From NCBI GenBank assembly GCA_009602735.1, contig WELA01012282.1, forward strand, positions 43,325-64,555: a stretch of DNA of 21,231 bases, read 5' to 3'. The notes beneath the pieces are model-generated. The model had not been told where the DNA came from. It saw nothing but the letters and a program-made list of their open reading frames with translations, and searched no databases. The position numbers and the translations under genes were made by a program. Of the stretch, positions 20,641-21,231 are shown piece by piece. The stretch's first letter is position 1. Each line of letters opens with the position of its first letter. The stretch is from Mesotaenium endlicherianum. Its lineage: Eukaryota > Streptophyta > Zygnematophyceae > Zygnematales > Mesotaeniaceae.

Positions 20641-21231
20641 ACCAAATAGGCGATTAACAATTAATAAAGATCTTTATATCAGCAAGTAATCTTATGGTAT
20701 TTCCGTTAACTCGTTAAACGGCAAAGGACAATACACTAGCAGGGAATAATACTCGTAAGTCAAATGCGAGTAAACTAGCATCAATGATGCAAATCAGTAA
20801 ACTCATACATAAGCAAGGTTAGAAGACAGTGCGTATCAATGGCTTCTCGCCTTGGATTCAGAGATCTCTCAGTAAGCTGTACAAGAGAGTTGGCCTCGTT
20901 TCCGAATGCCGAACTCGAGAGCAATGCCTAGCATATGTACATGGAATGAGTTTACTGTTCAACGGTCAGTGCGATGGCACCGCCTACCCGGGAGTTAACC
21001 ACGTTGGTAGGACCTCGGTTAACCAAATCCACCGCCATCTCCCATCATCCCGAATAGCCATCCATCATGGGGATGTCATCTGGCCATTCATCTAGCATGT
21101 CGTACTTAGATGCATATCAAGGCAGTTCGCTGCTAGCGAGCACGGAAGGCAGCTGGCTGTCAAAGAATGTGTCAGCAAGCTGACTTAAGTTGACTTCAGC
21201 CTGCTGCTTTCGGCCGAGTCATTAAACTGAT
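20641..21231. other. Sequence beyond the pol truncation, no gene seen
   Basis: At about 20640 the pol homology ends abruptly. On the minus strand the sequence before it reads TGGTAAGTC and carries an in-frame stop. Up to the right edge I see no pol-like frame; the 88-codon plus frame at 20829-21095 has no motif. Two close TTAACCA/GGTTAACC-type elements lie at 20994-21023. It may be the host flank or another element into which this one inserted or recombined. Confidence 0.5.

Noticed and set aside
20629..20647. Splice donor (TGGTAAGTC on the minus strand) upstream of pol as a real retroelement intron
   Set aside because: A donor here would need pol coding upstream and an acceptor downstream. 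Neither is seen, so truncation is the simpler reading.

Overview
This is a window of nuclear DNA from a land plant. The evidence is spliced genes with GT-AG introns of 200-930 bp, a plant-type ALG11, a DinF-like MATE transporter, and LTR retrotransposons (Ty3/gypsy chromovirus type) with a plant-style initiator tRNA-Met primer site. The long introns, much repeat debris and the character of the MATE suggest a non-seed plant (fern, lycophyte or bryophyte). That placement is inference and is weak.

Layout. 1-1211 (minus): the first coding exon, 948-1211, of a proline-rich protein whose remaining exons lie beyond the left edge, which starts in a (GA)n microsatellite. 1818-6877 (minus): a complete seven-exon ALG11, the ER mannosyltransferase of the dolichol-linked oligosaccharide pathway. 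All exon junctions could be placed and the phases close to a 483-residue protein. 6878-7456: a short divergent promoter region holding phased short repeats. 7457-9458 (plus): a five-exon gene for a conserved-looking plant protein of unknown function with a C-terminal membrane anchor, about 310 residues. 9459-11267: gene-free spacer with small tandem duplications. 11268-15842 (minus): an eight-exon MATE/DinF-type transporter, about 566 residues from the first usable ATG, with one GC-AG intron and a long acidic loop between its two halves.

15843-21231 is repeat territory: coding-like relics on the plus strand near 16180-16820; a CpG-rich TATA-bearing stretch that may be an old LTR; a plus-strand LTR (about 17768-18489) with an adjacent initiator tRNA-Met primer site; a related LTR on the minus strand (19697 down to about 18900); and the 3' end of the minus element's pol (integrase, GPY/F and chromodomain, 19682-20640). 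That pol is cut off at about 20640 and joined to unrelated sequence.

The cellular genes share no pathway. ALG11 and the anchored protein share a divergent promoter; ALG11 and the proline-rich gene are in tandem; the anchored-protein gene and MATE converge. I found no RNA gene, CRISPR array or clearly new multi-gene system. The most useful points are the GC-AG intron, the ALG11 intron minisatellite and GC-rich core, the phased promoter repeats, the uncharacterised anchored protein, and the two convergent related LTRs.
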